This document shows, one piece after another, positions 63,757 to 64,000 of a stretch of DNA of 64,000 nt. This DNA is from Oscillospiraceae bacterium (GTDB lineage Bacteria > Bacillota > Clostridia > Oscillospirales > Oscillospiraceae): positions 1 through 64,000 of the forward strand of contig JAGAMN010000059.1 in NCBI GenBank assembly GCA_017624715.1. Direction: 5' to 3'. The position numbers were made by a program, and so were the translations under genes. The stretch's first letter is position 1. Every line of letters begins with the position of its first letter. The notes beneath the pieces are model-generated. The model was not told where the DNA came from, ran no database searches, and saw only the letters and a program-made list of their open reading frames with translations.

Positions 63757-64000
63757 TTACTTCTGCGTGGGGTTGTAGTTGGGGCCGAACTTCAGCTCAC
63801 CAAACTTGGTGGTGCTGGAAGTGGGGTGCATGGGTTCAGCCTTGGGGGCAGTTTCCTCCGCAGGACCCATCAGCGCTTCCAGGCTGCTGGCGATCTCGTC
63901 AGCAACGGCGGCAGCGGCAGCATCTTCCTTGTCGGGATCGCTATCGTAGTCGTATACTTCCGCCTTAGGCGCTGCAGGTCGGTTGGAGGTTCTGATCTGC
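63757..64000 (-). CDS. C-terminal part of a probable DivIVA-family protein (partial)
   Basis: The last 80 or so codons of a gene that begins outside the window. The visible protein is low-complexity and acidic, with an alanine-rich helix (DAAAAAVADEIASSLEALMG) and a tail ending KFGELKFGPNYNPTQK. This is like the variable C-terminal tails of DivIVA proteins. The position directly upstream of ileS fits the common Firmicutes order sepF-ylmG-ylmH-divIVA-ileS. The conserved N-terminal domain is not visible, so the name rests on gene order. Confidence 0.55.
   Translation of the reverse strand, partial: QIRTSNRPAAPKAEVYDYDSDPDKEDAAAAAVADEIASSLEALMGPAEETAPKAEPMHPTSSTTKFGELKFGPNYNPTQK

Overview
The window looks like a chromosomal segment of a moderately GC-rich Clostridia, most likely a gut member of the Oscillospiraceae/Ruminococcaceae. 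Reasons: Gram-positive style Shine-Dalgarno sites (AGGAGG and the variant AAGGCGGTG), sigma-A promoters with 17-base spacers and frequent extended -10 boxes, a T-box in front of ileS, TrkAH, serC-serA, nagA with an N-acetylhexosamine 1-kinase, CUT1 sugar ABC transporters, lipoproteins with Thr/Pro/Ser linkers, and several short inverted-repeat elements of the kind common in this family. The genus cannot be fixed from sequence alone.

Layout. 1-540: end of an rRNA operon (23S 3' end, 5S, tRNA-Asn). 541-2345: an AT-rich accessory tract made of two cassette-like modules (a structured multi-hairpin element, a strong promoter, one small orphan ORF, a near-identical terminator); the second module begins with a duplicated copy of the tRNA-Asn 3' end. 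2344-8561: small conserved protein, VanY-type carboxypeptidase, cysteine desulfidase, lipoprotein, MBOAT O-acyltransferase and its DHHW/AlgJ-like partner. 8598-13697: MATE exporter and an amino-sugar operon (hexosamine kinase, ROK protein, nagA). 13885-17871: M20 peptidase, two membrane proteins (one DUF5058) and LrgB/LrgA. 18049-27938: DUF1846 protein, MazG-like enzyme, TrkH/TrkA potassium uptake, a CofE-like ligase, an Fe-S aldo/keto reductase and serC-serA. 27980-31460: GPH symporter, metY, nitroreductase. 31591-35451: a tightly packed operon of nucleotide hydrolases (dGTPase-like, two overlapping DHH phosphoesterases, surE).

35529-47440: a surface/uptake locus on the minus strand. It holds an RDD membrane protein, a complete CUT1 ABC transporter, a secreted SNase-type nuclease lipoprotein, and two large surface proteins that share homologous modules, followed by a sorbitol/sorbose-type zinc dehydrogenase. 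47565-49754: lipoprotein, metallophosphoesterase, DUF2809 membrane protein.

49937-57313: an accessory island. It contains a nucleotidyltransferase-like gene overlapping a CD3324-type regulator, a third copy of the structured element, a three-gene operon (DUF4297/Cap4-like nuclease, SMC/Rad50-like ATPase with a CxxC hook, and an unknown protein) that looks like an ABC-three-component/Lamassu-type anti-phage system, and an IS3-family element. 57562-64000: tRNA-Tyr and tRNA-Thr, 3-methyladenine DNA glycosylase, HAD phosphatase, an S66 LD-carboxypeptidase behind a previously easy-to-miss attenuator (perfect promoter, 29-codon leader ORF, terminator), then ileS with its T-box and the end of a probable divIVA.

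The most interesting points are the three covarying multi-hairpin elements with their cassette organisation, the three-gene defence-like operon, and the leader-peptide attenuator in front of the LD-carboxypeptidase.
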